DNA of 64,000 nt from Amycolatopsis jejuensis (GTDB lineage Bacteria; Actinomycetota; Actinomycetes; Mycobacteriales; Pseudonocardiaceae), in assembly GCF_000717335.1 (NCBI RefSeq), contig NZ_JNYZ01000020.1:124001-188000 (forward strand), written 5' to 3'. Below the pieces are notes generated by a model that ran no database searches, was not told the DNA's origin, and saw nothing but the letters and a program-made list of their open reading frames with translations. A program made the translations under genes and the position numbers. This document shows positions 8,042 to 16,408 of this stretch, piece after piece. The number at the start of each line of letters is the position of its first letter. Position 1 is the stretch's first letter.

Positions 8042-8330
8042 CCACTCAATGCGCCGCGGTTTCCAGATGCGGCATTGCCGGGAAAGCCGCACGGCCCGTG
8101 GAGTATTCCGGCTCGCCAAGGAATGCACGACTCCGGCAGTGATCACCGCGGTGATTTCCACCTGATCTGGTCGTCCGGCCGCCCCGAGCACGGTCCCTAA
8201 GCGGAACCGCTCAATGCGCCGCACTCTCCAGGTACGGCATCGCCGGGGAAACCCGGGCAAGTCGCGCAGCCCGCGGAGTATTCCGGCTCATCAAGGCACG
8301 CAAGACTCCAGCGGTAATCACCGCAGTGAT
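7991..8330. repeat. Diverged tandem duplication of the luxR/amidohydrolase 3'-3' junction
   Basis: Copy 1 spans 7991-8155 and copy 2 spans 8159-8330. They align along their full length with scattered substitutions and a few small indels. Each copy holds the end of a luxR gene: LIWSSGRPEQDPDGA in copy 1 and LIWSSGRPEHGP plus stop at 8198-8200 in copy 2. Each also holds the end of a minus-strand amidohydrolase, AMPHLETAAH in copy 1 and AMPYLESAAH in copy 2. Only the copy 1 luxR end and the copy 2 amidohydrolase end belong to complete genes; the others are remnants. Confidence 0.85.
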
Positions 8331-9413
8331 GCCCGGAATGTCACCCACCTCAAGCGCACCCAGCGCGTCGGCCCGGGTCGAGCCCCACGGGGCGTCCAGG
8401 ACGACGAGATCGGCGGCGCGGCCGACCTCGACCAGACCGGCGGGCAGGTCCCACACCCGGGCGTTGTTCCCGCTCGCGGCGGCCCAGATCATCGCCGGAT
8501 CGGCGCCCGACAACGAACTCAGCTCGGCGACGGTCTTGAGCACCCCCAGCGGCATGACCCCGGTCCCGGTCGGCGTGTCCGAACCGATGACGACGCGCGC
8601 GAAGTGTTCCTCGTGCAGTGCCTTGCGCAGGATCCGGAGCGCTGACTTGAGGTTCCCGGCTTGGACCAGCTGCAGGGCCATCGAGGTCTCGTCGATGATG
8701 CGGTCCACCCCGGAGTCCGGCAGCGAGGTCGGCCCGCCATTGAGGTGGCCGCAGACGTCCGGGGCGAGGTACCGCAGGTGTTCCGGCGTGATCGGCTTGC
8801 TGCCGGGGATGCTCGCGCCACCGGAGTGGCACATCACCGTGATGCCGTGTGCCTGAGCCGCGCGGACCTGCTCGAAACCGTCCGCCGGGTCGTCGTACCG
8901 CCCGAAGCCGAACTTGGCCAGCCGGACACCCGCCGCCTGCAGCTCGGCGAAGTCGCCGTCGGTCAGCTCCGGTTCGAGGACCACGGCACCGGCGTGCACG
9001 GTCATCCCGCCCGGATGGAAGTTCTCGAAGCACGTCTTGGCCGCGATCGCGAGTGCTTTCACTCCGGTCGCGCTGTGCGGCCGCCCCTGCGCGTGGATTT
9101 CGCCGGGTGACACCACGCTGGTGATGCCCCCATGCACGTAACTGGCAAGGAAGTCGACAGTCTTCTGCCGAGGCGTGTAGTCACCCAGTACGACGTGGCA
9201 ATGGGAGTCGATCAGGCCGGGTGCAACGGTGGCGCCACAAGCATCGACGACGACCTCCGAAGCAGCGATCTCCTCGGCAAGCTGTTCGCGCGCGCCAATG
9301 CCGGTGATAACGCCGTCCCGGCTGATGACTGTGTCGACCCCGTCCAGCACCGGCTGCCGAAAGTCCCCGGAGATGACACAGCCCGCACCGACGACGGCAA
9401 TGCTGCCGTTCAC
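8211..9413 (-). CDS. Enamidase-like metal-dependent amidohydrolase
   Basis: The 400-residue protein has an N-terminal beta-sandwich strand (VNGSIAVVGAGCVISGD) and the metal-binding APGLIDSHCHVVLGD motif near residue 65. An HSGGASIPG histidine, GHLNGGPT, a VVIGSDTPTG aspartate loop and a C-terminal AADLVVLDAP follow. The overall form resembles enamidase and dihydroorotase-like cyclic amide hydrolases, some of which act in nicotinate and pyridine breakdown. The GTG start at 9413 overlaps the stop of the upstream hydrolase gene. Hydrolysis of an enamide or lactam intermediate is inferred. Its 3' end lies in a duplicated junction. Confidence 0.8.
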   Translation of the reverse strand: MNGSIAVVGAGCVISGDFRQPVLDGVDTVISRDGVITGIGAREQLAEEIAASEVVVDACGATVAPGLIDSHCHVVLGDYTPRQKTVDFLASYVHGGITSVVSPGEIHAQGRPHSATGVKALAIAAKTCFENFHPGGMTVHAGAVVLEPELTDGDFAELQAAGVRLAKFGFGRYDDPADGFEQVRAAQAHGITVMCHSGGASIPGSKPITPEHLRYLAPDVCGHLNGGPTSLPDSGVDRIIDETSMALQLVQAGNLKSALRILRKALHEEHFARVVIGSDTPTGTGVMPLGVLKTVAELSSLSGADPAMIWAAASGNNARVWDLPAGLVEVGRAADLVVLDAPWGSTRADALGALEVGDIPGITAVITAGVLRALMSRNTPRAARLARVSPAMPYLESAAH

Positions 9414-10552
9414 GCCGTCAGCCGATCCCGGAACCAGTCCGCCAGCCGGGCGACCGCGACCGCCAGGTGGTCGTAACTGCAGTGCAAGGCACCGGCGCCG
9501 TCGTAGACGTCGACGGTGACGTCCGGAGTGGTCAGAGCCTCGACGAACTGCCTGGCCCCCTTGATGTCCATGATGATGTCCTTGGTCCCGTGCATGACGT
9601 ACACCGGGATCTGCAGCGTCTCGGCCACGCCGTCGAGCGTGAACTTCGCCAGCTTGGCTCGCGCTTCGGCGTCGTCCGCGGACCCGGTCAGCCACTGGAG
9701 TTGCTGTTGCAGGGGCGGGTAGAACTCGTAGAAGTCGCGCAGGATGCTCCAGGTTCCGCACCACGCGGCAACAGCGCGGACCCGGGGTTCGAAGGCCGCC
9801 GCGCGCGGGGCGTAGTAGCCGCCGAAGCTCACGCCGGCGAGGCCCAGCCTCGACATGTCGACGTCCGGCCGGGTTTCCAGGTGGTCGAGGACGGCCGCCA
9901 CCGGAACCTCGTAATCCGGCCTGCTGTACAGCTTTTTGAAGCGCAGGGAGCTGCCCCGCCCCGGCGTGTCCACGACCACGACGTTCATTCCCCGCTCGGG
10001 GAACTGGTTCCCGCCGAGGAAGATGAGCTCCTCGGCCCACGAGTCCGCGCCGCCGAGGAACAGGACGGTGGGACGCCGTTCGCCCGACGCGTCGGGGCGC
10101 ATGACGTAACCGTCCATGGTGATGTCTTCGAAGGGTACGTGAATCCGCTCGATCACGCCGCCGGACAGCTCGACGGCCCGCCCGAAGTTCCCGGTTCCGG
10201 CGCGGTAAGCCGCCTCGCGCCGCGGATCGGCCGTCGCGAGGAAGAACTCCGAATGCCGGAAATAACTGCACGAGCGGAAGAACGCCTTCATCGCGGTATG
10301 CCGGTGCCCGGCTTCGAGCTCCCGCTCGGCGAAGGCAGCCGTTTCGCGGGCAGTGCGGTCCCATTCGGCCTGCCAGATCTCGCCATCGGTGGTGCGGTCG
10401 CCGATGCGCGCCGCCGTTCTGGCGCACTCGAAGAGATCGGCACCGCCCACGGCGACCTGCGCGAGGAGCCGCATGGTCTGCAGGGACCAGTCCTCATGCT
10501 GGGGGAACAGCTCGATGACGGACAACGCGTCCGTGTCCGGAATGCTCGGCAT
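9410..10552 (-). CDS. Alpha/beta hydrolase resembling 2,6-dihydroxypseudooxynicotine hydrolase
   Basis: The 380-residue protein has a long N-terminal helical cap (about residues 1-120) and then the hydrolase core. The core carries VLFLGGADSW, the nucleophile elbow GVSFGGYY, PVYVMHGTKDIIMD and the catalytic histidine in GALHCSYDH. This architecture is that of the DHPON/polyketide-type C-C hydrolases, which split a carbon-carbon bond in a diketone-like intermediate. It is the upstream partner of the enamidase-like gene, sharing a four-base overlap. A hydrolytic ring or side-chain cleavage step is inferred. Confidence 0.82.
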   Translation of the reverse strand: MPSIPDTDALSVIELFPQHEDWSLQTMRLLAQVAVGGADLFECARTAARIGDRTTDGEIWQAEWDRTARETAAFAERELEAGHRHTAMKAFFRSCSYFRHSEFFLATADPRREAAYRAGTGNFGRAVELSGGVIERIHVPFEDITMDGYVMRPDASGERRPTVLFLGGADSWAEELIFLGGNQFPERGMNVVVVDTPGRGSSLRFKKLYSRPDYEVPVAAVLDHLETRPDVDMSRLGLAGVSFGGYYAPRAAAFEPRVRAVAAWCGTWSILRDFYEFYPPLQQQLQWLTGSADDAEARAKLAKFTLDGVAETLQIPVYVMHGTKDIIMDIKGARQFVEALTTPDVTVDVYDGAGALHCSYDHLAVAVARLADWFRDRLTA

Positions 10553-10583
10553 CTCTCAGTCCTCTCGGGCAGCTGAAGAAAGG

Positions 10584-10934
10584 CTAGGTACAAAAGGGGT
10601 CTTGCGGTGTTCCCCCGCCGGGTAGATTCGCGACCTGGCCGCGGGATTCGGAGGCGACGAACCAGATACCGAACTCGAACGGGCTGAGCTCCTGCGAACG
10701 GAGAAGCGCCGTGGCGGCAACACACGCCTCGCTGGTGCTCATCTCCAGTTCCTGCGCGAACTCGCCGGCCCGGCGCCCGTTCGCCGCGACCGCGTAAGCC
10801 CGGCAAGCCAGCGACAGCAACCTCGACGTCGCCCGCGCGGGGGCGTCAGGCATCGCGGCCCCTTCCTGGACGGCCGCCAGCACCCGCTCCACCTCCGCGG
10901 TCGCCGTGCGCAGGGCTTCTTCGAGCTCATTCAT
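10584..10934 (-). CDS. Small helical protein of unknown function
   Basis: The 116-residue product starts MNELEEALRTATAEVERVLA and contains GEFAQELEMSTSEACVAATALL, then FEFGIWFVASESRGQ. It is predicted to be mostly helical, with a region that could fold as a helix-turn-helix, and has no recognised family. Its start overlaps the end of the Rieske ferredoxin gene by 8 bases, and it is followed 31 bases later by the C-C hydrolase gene. This places it firmly in the operon. A regulatory or accessory role for the oxygenase is speculation. Confidence 0.6.
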   Translation of the reverse strand: MNELEEALRTATAEVERVLAAVQEGAAMPDAPARATSRLLSLACRAYAVAANGRRAGEFAQELEMSTSEACVAATALLRSQELSPFEFGIWFVASESRGQVANLPGGGTPQDPFCT

Positions 10935-11310
10935 CGGTCTCGGCCTCCGGCAGGTCGACGAACACCTGACCGGCCTCTTCCCGGACGGCCACGCTGCGCA
11001 GCTGGAGGCGAGGGTCGCCCGGATGCTTGCCGGTCCGGACGTTGTACTCGTAGCCATGCCAGGGACAGACCACGTGCAGGTCACCCGAGAACTGCTCGCC
11101 GCGGCTGACTCCCCGCGGATCGACCTCCTCGACGACCCGGTGGACGAGCAGGCCCTGGCCCACCGGGCCGCCCGCATGGAGACAATGGTTACGCCATCCG
11201 TAAAGCCGTCCGTCCAGCCGGAAGATGGCGACCTCGACCTCTGCCACGGAGACGACCAACCGGCCGCCCTCCGGAATCTCCGCAGCAGGCGCCACGAGAA
11301 TGTGCTCCAT
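10927..11310 (-). CDS. Rieske [2Fe-2S] ferredoxin
   Basis: The 127-residue protein carries both Rieske ligand pairs: CLHAGG (Cys43, His45) and CPWHGYEYN (Cys82, His85). It lacks any catalytic domain. The size and C-terminal VAVREEAGQVFVDLP are typical of BphF/CarAc-type ferredoxins that feed ring-hydroxylating dioxygenases. It lies in the same operon as the alpha/beta oxygenase genes at 12772-14503. Whether this protein or the [3Fe-4S] ferredoxin at 5985 feeds the oxygenase cannot be decided from sequence. Confidence 0.88.
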   Translation of the reverse strand: MEHILVAPAAEIPEGGRLVVSVAEVEVAIFRLDGRLYGWRNHCLHAGGPVGQGLLVHRVVEEVDPRGVSRGEQFSGDLHVVCPWHGYEYNVRTGKHPGDPRLQLRSVAVREEAGQVFVDLPEAETDE

Positions 11311-11328
11311 CGACGTGCCTTTCCGTGT

Positions 11329-12545
11329 TCAGGCTCCGAGGGAGAACAGCTTCCGGGCGTTCTCCCCCAGGATGTTCCGTTTCTCCTGCTCGGTCAGGAA
11401 CGGCAGCTCCAGAATCGAGCTCGGGAGGTCGAAGTCCCAGTGCGGCCAGTCGGAGGCGTACATGAGCTGGGACCCGGCGTCGATGGCCCGGAACGTGGAC
11501 TCCAGCAGCATGAAGTCGTCCCGCTCCATCGGCTGCGAGGTGTAGAACATGTCGCGCATGTACTCGCTGGGACGCCGGGTGAGCAGCGGTGCTTCGGAAC
11601 TCCGCTTGAGATACTCGCTGTCGAGCCGCTGCATCAGGAAGGGCACCCAGGCAAGCCCGCTCTCGATCCAGATGACCTTCAGCCGCGGGAACTTCTCCGG
11701 AAGCCCGTTCATGATCCAGTTCGTCAGGTGCACGATGTTCGCGTGTACAAAGGAGATCGCGTGCATGGAGACGAACTTGTTCATCGTCCGCATCCACTGG
11801 TCGTCCCAGGTCGGTCCGGCGTGGAACCCCAGGGGCAGCCCGGTTTCCTCGATGGCCCGGTAGACCGGCATCAGGCTCGCGGCCCAGACCGGGTCGTGGC
11901 GCACGCTCGTCACCAGGTAGCCGACCATGCCCGGGCACCGGCCGTCTCTTCGATGATGCGCACGCACATCTCCGGTGACCGCAACGGAAGGTAGGGCATG
12001 AACTTGATCCGGGCTTCGGCGGTGCAGACGTTCTCGATGAACCACTTGTCGTAGGCGTAGGCGATCTGGGCCTCACCCTCCGCCACCGGCGACATCCCCA
12101 TGCCGAGCAGGACGGTGGGAAAGATGACCTGCACGTCGATGCCCATGGCGTCCATGGCCCGCCGCGCCAGGACCACCTCCCGGTACGTCGTCGCGTCGGT
12201 CACGGGCTCGAACTGCTGGTTCGCCTCGTGCGCAATGCGGCCGAACATGGCCTGCCAATTGAACCCGACCGGCGACGCCGCGGCGACGTACGCATGCCGT
12301 CGGCTGTCGAGTTCGTGATGTGCCCGCGAATTCCGCCGGATCACGGGGTTCTCGATGTACTCGATGACCTCGGACCAGTTCGCGGTGGGCTCCCGATGGG
12401 AATCGGCATCGACGACGAAGTAGTCGTCCAAGCCATAGCGCTCCGCTTCCACCCGGGCATGGGCGAGAAGCTCACCCGTCGGCGTCCGGTTGTCGACCAC
12501 CGACCGCAGCTTCTCGACACGCGGACCAACTCCCTCGCGGGCCAT
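11329..12545 (-). pseudogene. Amidohydrolase-2 family protein split by a one-base frameshift
   Basis: The reading frame starts at ATG 12545 (MAREGVGPRVEKLRSVV) and carries VVDADSHREPTANWSEVIEYI, the N-terminal block of PF04909 metal-dependent hydrolases. It shows family conservation up to VRIIEETAG, then loses the frame at about 11930-11941. The rest, PGMVGYLVTSVRHDPVWA through MYASDWPHWDFDLP to the stop at 11329, lies in another frame. The pieces join perfectly if one base is restored. An intact protein would have about 405 residues and act as a decarboxylase or hydrolase such as ACMSD relatives. Either the gene is recently dead or the base was lost in sequencing. Its codon use is still normal. 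Confidence 0.8.
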
Positions 12546-12760
12546 CAAACCCCCTCCCCAAGACGACCCAGCTGCGCGGCGATGATCGCGCGGAAGTCGG
12601 CATGGCGCATCGCGGTCAGCGCTTCGATTTCCACTACATCGAGGCAGATTTCGGTGCCCGACTCCTGCCCCACCAGCCGCAGGCGCGGGCCGTTGGCCGT
12701 CGTGTCCAGGTGGACCTGGACGGTGCCGAACTCGGTGCGGATTTCGAACCCTTCGCCCAC
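12545..12760 (-). CDS. Small beta-rich protein of unknown function
   Basis: The 71-residue product begins VGEGFEIRTEFGTVQVHLD from a GTG at 12760. It overlaps the amidohydrolase start by one base and begins 11 bases after the oxygenase beta-subunit gene. Alternating charged and hydrophobic residues suggest a small beta structure followed by a helix (ALTAMRHADFRAIIAAQLGRL). No family is recognised. Its tight packing and normal codon bias argue that it is translated, perhaps as an accessory to the dioxygenase. Confidence 0.6.
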   Translation of the reverse strand: MGEGFEIRTEFGTVQVHLDTTANGPRLRLVGQESGTEICLDVVEIEALTAMRHADFRAIIAAQLGRLGEGV

Positions 12761-12771
12761 GTGGCATCAGC

Positions 12772-13254
12772 TCACAGAATCATCGTCAGGTTCGTCAACG
12801 GGCTCGCGCTGCCGACCAGGTCGACCCGCTTCCGGGCAATGCGGAACGATTCCGTCCGCCGCAGTACGTGGGTCGCCTTTCCCGCCAGTGTCTGCCCGCG
12901 GTCGTAGCGGACCTCGGACAGGACGAACCGCGACGTGACCACCAGGTCGTCCGCCGTGGCGTCGGCGATCCTGATGTTCGAGACGAGATGCGACATCTCC
13001 GAACGCGGGAGCTGCCGGTAAGCCGGGCCGTGCGTCAGCCGCCAGACCCGCTCCTCCAAGCGGCTCTGATCGTCGTAGACGTGCGATGTTTCCCGTGTCG
13101 CGTCCACGTCGTCGCCGTTCCGGGCGGGGATCCAGTAAATGCCGTCCGCCGTGAAGAGACTTCGCCACTCCTCCAGGCGCCACTCGTCGATCAGTTCCGC
13201 TTCGTAGAACAGGAAGTCCGACACCGCAGCCAGGAGGGCCCGATCACTGTTCAC
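12772..13254 (-). CDS. Ring-hydroxylating dioxygenase beta subunit
   Basis: The 160-residue protein has the NTF2-like fold of the family, with FLFYEAELIDEWRLEEWRSLF, DGIYWIPARNGDD, YDDQSRLEERVWRLTHG and a C-terminal ESFRIARKRVDLV. The beta subunit is structural in the alpha3beta3 oxygenase. The GTG at 13254 was preferred to the GTG at 13263 because GGAGG lies 8 bases before it. Both starts fall inside the end of the alpha-subunit gene, giving coupled translation. Confidence 0.88.
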   Translation of the reverse strand: MNSDRALLAAVSDFLFYEAELIDEWRLEEWRSLFTADGIYWIPARNGDDVDATRETSHVYDDQSRLEERVWRLTHGPAYRQLPRSEMSHLVSNIRIADATADDLVVTSRFVLSEVRYDRGQTLAGKATHVLRRTESFRIARKRVDLVGSASPLTNLTMIL

Positions 13255-14503
13255 CGTCGGCACCTCCGGACATCAGCCGGGCCCAATGGGCGTAGATCGC
13301 TCGCTGCGGCAGCTCGTCCGTCGTATCACCGCGGACCTCGCCGTCGGGCGTGTGCTCCTCCTGACCCATGCCCCGGTCGAGCAGCATCCACGGGTTCGCA
13401 TCCGCCTCGATGGCCTTCTGGATGAGCTCGTAGACCTCGTAGTCGTCCGGCGTGATGAATCCGCCCGGAGGAAACCCTTCCTCATGCTGCCGGAGCCGCT
13501 CGGCATTCACGTCATCCGGGGCATTTTCCAGCCACAGCGGGAAAAACTCGACGTCGGTCGCATTCGCGGCCACCGGATGGATGACGCGGACATTGCCGAA
13601 CGCGAAATACAGGTTGGGAAAGATGATCAGGTTGACCTGGCTCAGCAGGTCGTGGAGGCGTTCCAAGCCGTGTTCCTGCACAACCTGTTCGGCGTACTCG
13701 GGATGCCGGTTCCGGAACCTCTCGACGAGATCATCGCTTGCCCGGCGGCACAACAGCACGTGGCCGTTTCCGAGGTCCGCGCTGTAGCCCGCCGCGTCCC
13801 GCTTGCTCACGGCCAGGTGGGCCTTCTCCGGCGTCTTCCCCTGAATCGCGAAGAAGCTCTCGTGCAGGCTGATCGCGTGGTAGCCGTCCGGACCCCCGTC
13901 GAGCTGGAACTTCCAGTTCCCGCCGAAACGGTGCCGGTTGGACCCCGCGGTCAGGCGGATGCCGTCGAACAGGAAGTACCGGTCGAGATATCCGGCGGCC
14001 CGTCCCAGATGTTCCGGGAGGCTCGGCACCTCCGGGGAAATACTGCCGAAAATCAACCCGCGATAGGTCTCCAGCCGGGGAATCGGCACCAGTCCCAGCG
14101 CGGGCTTGTCGACCGGAGGCTGGTACCGCGTAGGACCGGGTACTCCCACCAGGTCACCCTGATTGGAGTACGTCCACCCGTGGTAAGGGCAGCGGAAGTA
14201 ATGGGCGTTGCCCTGGCCTTGACGGCAAACGGTGGAACCACGGTGCCGGCAGCGGTTGAAGAACGCCCGCACCTGCCCGTCTTCGTCCCGGACCAGCACA
14301 ATGGGCTTACGGCCGATGGTGGTGGTCAGGTAGTCACCGGGGTTCGCCACCTGGGACTCGTGTCCCAAGTAGACCCAGGTGCGGTCGAAGATGTCCCGGA
14401 GTTCCGCCTCGTAAATCGCCGGAGACCGGAAGATCTCGCTGTGAATGCGCCCTTGCTGCACCAGGCTGTGCACCTCAAGGGTGCCGGAGTCGCTGAGCAC
14501 CAT
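13244..14503 (-). CDS. Rieske ring-hydroxylating dioxygenase alpha subunit
   Basis: The 419-residue protein has a Rieske domain with CRHRG (Cys85, His87) and CPYHGW (Cys105, His108). The catalytic domain has NWKFQLDGGPDGYHAISLH, which supplies the bridging aspartate and the two iron-binding histidines. A ferredoxin and reductase pass electrons for cis-dihydroxylation of an aromatic ring. The start overlaps the SDR gene by 29 bases. AAGGAG sits 2 bases before ATG 14503 and 5 before GTG 14500, so the GTG may be the true start. The SDR would be the matching dihydrodiol dehydrogenase. Confidence 0.92.
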   Translation of the reverse strand: MVLSDSGTLEVHSLVQQGRIHSEIFRSPAIYEAELRDIFDRTWVYLGHESQVANPGDYLTTTIGRKPIVLVRDEDGQVRAFFNRCRHRGSTVCRQGQGNAHYFRCPYHGWTYSNQGDLVGVPGPTRYQPPVDKPALGLVPIPRLETYRGLIFGSISPEVPSLPEHLGRAAGYLDRYFLFDGIRLTAGSNRHRFGGNWKFQLDGGPDGYHAISLHESFFAIQGKTPEKAHLAVSKRDAAGYSADLGNGHVLLCRRASDDLVERFRNRHPEYAEQVVQEHGLERLHDLLSQVNLIIFPNLYFAFGNVRVIHPVAANATDVEFFPLWLENAPDDVNAERLRQHEEGFPPGGFITPDDYEVYELIQKAIEADANPWMLLDRGMGQEEHTPDGEVRGDTTDELPQRAIYAHWARLMSGGADGEQ

Positions 14504-15332
14504 TCTCCTTTTGCTCGTGAGATTCGGGTTCTTCGCCCGGCGCGACGAACCCCGATGCGCTGGGTTTCGCTCCGCCGTCGGCGTCGACCACGCAGCCGGT
14601 GATGAACGACGATTCGTCGCCGGCCAGGAAGAGGATCGCGTTCGCGATCTCCTCCGCCCTTGCCGGGCGGTTCATCAGATTGGACGCGCCCTGCCGGAGG
14701 ATCCGCCGCTCCGCCTCCTCGACCGTGACGTCCTTGGCCCTCGCGTACTCGCGCACGTGAAACGGGGTGATCGTCGGCCCCGGGCAGATCGCGTTGACCC
14801 GGATTCCTTGCGCGACATGGTCACAGGCCATGTCCCGGGTGAGCGCGATGAGTGCCGCTTTGGTGGAGTCGTACACGGCCCACCCCGGCCTGCCGCGCCG
14901 GGCGCCGATCGAGGAGACGTGGACGATGCTGCACCGGCCACTCGTCATCAGCGGGAGACAGTACTTCGAAGACCGGACCGACCCGAACAGGTTGATCTCG
15001 AATGCGCGCTGCCACGAGCTCGCCTCCGTCCTCGTCACATCGCCGACCGGCACGCGGATGGCCGCGCAGTTGACCAGGATGTCCACCGCGGGAAAGGTCT
15101 CCGCCACGGTACGAAACGCCTGCGCAACGGATGCCTCGTCGGACAGGTCCAGTGCCACCGAAATGACCTCACCAGGGCCGGTGGCGGCGAAATCGGCGGG
15201 TTCTGCCGAAGCCAGGTCCAGGAGCGCCACCGACGCACCCTCCCGGACGAAGGTCGCGGCAACGGACCGGCCGATCCCCCCTGCCGCGCCGACCACGACC
15301 GCGACCTTCCCGCCGAGACGTCCGGTCACCAT
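14475..15332 (-). CDS. SDR-family cis-dihydrodiol or alcohol dehydrogenase
   Basis: The 285-residue protein has the NAD(P)-binding loop VVGAAGGIGRS (residues 13-23), NCAA, the catalytic serine in VSSIGARRG and the YDSTK active-site motif. A long, charged C-terminal tail (SHEQKENGAQRLRHP) follows the core. The gene overlaps the oxygenase alpha-subunit gene, so rearomatisation of the dihydrodiol is the likely role. It begins 4 bases after the ABC-transporter binding-protein gene. Confidence 0.85.
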   Translation of the reverse strand: MVTGRLGGKVAVVVGAAGGIGRSVAATFVREGASVALLDLASAEPADFAATGPGEVISVALDLSDEASVAQAFRTVAETFPAVDILVNCAAIRVPVGDVTRTEASSWQRAFEINLFGSVRSSKYCLPLMTSGRCSIVHVSSIGARRGRPGWAVYDSTKAALIALTRDMACDHVAQGIRVNAICPGPTITPFHVREYARAKDVTVEEAERRILRQGASNLMNRPARAEEIANAILFLAGDESSFITGCVVDADGGAKPSASGFVAPGEEPESHEQKENGAQRLRHP

Positions 15333-15336
15333 GGCG

Positions 15337-16380
15337 TCAGCTCTTCGGCGCCGGCATGGTCACCAGGTCCTGGTAGGTCACGACCGGCTCGGGCTTGAGC
15401 AGTCCCGGGTACGAGTACGCCCGCTTGAGCGCCGCTTCGAGCAGGTCCCGCGGGATGTCCGCGGAATACGCTGCCGTCAGCCGGGATTCGACCGTCTCCA
15501 GCGCGCCCGGGTCGAGATTCCCGGCGACCTTGGTGAGCACCTGAGTGTAGGCTTGCTGGTTCGCGCCGTCGTGCAGCCACTTTATCGAGTCGCGGATCCC
15601 CTGGCAGAATTTCGCCGCGGTTTCGGGGTTCTGCTTCAGCCAGTCCTGCGATGCGGTGTACCCGCCCGCGTAGTCCCGGTACATTTCCGGGCCGTCCTTG
15701 GGCAGGTAGATCATCTCTTCCGCAACCGACTTCGGACCCCTGGTCAGCGCTTCGGCGTCCGGGCTGAACGCCATCGCGACGTCGATGGCTTTACCGCTGA
15801 GCGCGCCGGTCAAGGTGGCCCCGCTACCGGTCGTGACGTACGTGATCTTGCCGGGATCGGCGCCGCCCACGCGAATTGCCTGATCGAGCTGGAACTGCAA
15901 CGACGTCCCGAGCGGCACCGGAAGGCCGAGTTTCTTGCCCTCGAGGGATTTCGCGATCGCCTTCCAGTCGGCGCCCTTCGCGGTCGTGGGGAGACTCGAC
16001 CCCTTGGGCACGACCAGCGCGGACGGGGTGACCACCTGTGCCCCGCAGCCGTAAGAGAGATGCTGGCCGTGCTGGATGGCCTGTGCCATGTTCGCCACCG
16101 GCGACGCCGAGTACTGGGCCGTGTTGCTGAGCAGCAACTGACCCGAGGTGGTACCCGACGGCTGGGTGATGAGCTCCACCTCGACCCCCGCCTGACGGAA
16201 GTACCCTTGCGCGATCCCGATCTCGACGGGTACGCGCCAGGAGGAGCCGGTGATGAGCGCGACGGTCAGCTTGGGAGCGCCGCCGCTGCTGCTTTGCTGA
16301 GTGCCCGATCCACACGCCACCGCACTTGCCAGCAAGGCCGTGGCAGCGAGCGCTACCGCGATTCGTGTTGTCCGTACCAT
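15337..16380 (-). CDS. ABC transporter substrate-binding lipoprotein (SsuA/TauA-like)
   Basis: The 347-residue protein starts with a lipoprotein signal, MVRTTRIAVALAATALLAS, with the acylated Cys23 in AVACGSG. The mature part is a two-domain NMT1/SsuA-type binding protein that carries EIGIAQGYFRQAGVEVELI and SLEGKKLGLPVPLG. These proteins bind sulfonates, aromatic acids, pyrimidine precursors or similar small anions outside the cell. With the permease and ATPase next to it, it probably imports the substrate of the ring-hydroxylating pathway. Confidence 0.9.
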   Translation of the reverse strand: MVRTTRIAVALAATALLASAVACGSGTQQSSSGGAPKLTVALITGSSWRVPVEIGIAQGYFRQAGVEVELITQPSGTTSGQLLLSNTAQYSASPVANMAQAIQHGQHLSYGCGAQVVTPSALVVPKGSSLPTTAKGADWKAIAKSLEGKKLGLPVPLGTSLQFQLDQAIRVGGADPGKITYVTTGSGATLTGALSGKAIDVAMAFSPDAEALTRGPKSVAEEMIYLPKDGPEMYRDYAGGYTASQDWLKQNPETAAKFCQGIRDSIKWLHDGANQQAYTQVLTKVAGNLDPGALETVESRLTAAYSADIPRDLLEAALKRAYSYPGLLKPEPVVTYQDLVTMPAPKS

Positions 16381-16408
16381 GGTTTCCGCTTTCTCTGGGT
16401 TCGTTGCT

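Noticed and set aside
11925..11945. Programmed ribosomal frameshifting in the amidohydrolase
   Set aside because: There is no slippery heptamer or clear downstream structure, and the family is not known for it. A lost base is simpler.
11329..12045. The second half of the frameshifted amidohydrolase as an independent gene
   Set aside because: Its first 40 residues are arginine- and histidine-rich out-of-frame sequence. Family similarity begins only after the frameshift point, and no ribosome site is present.
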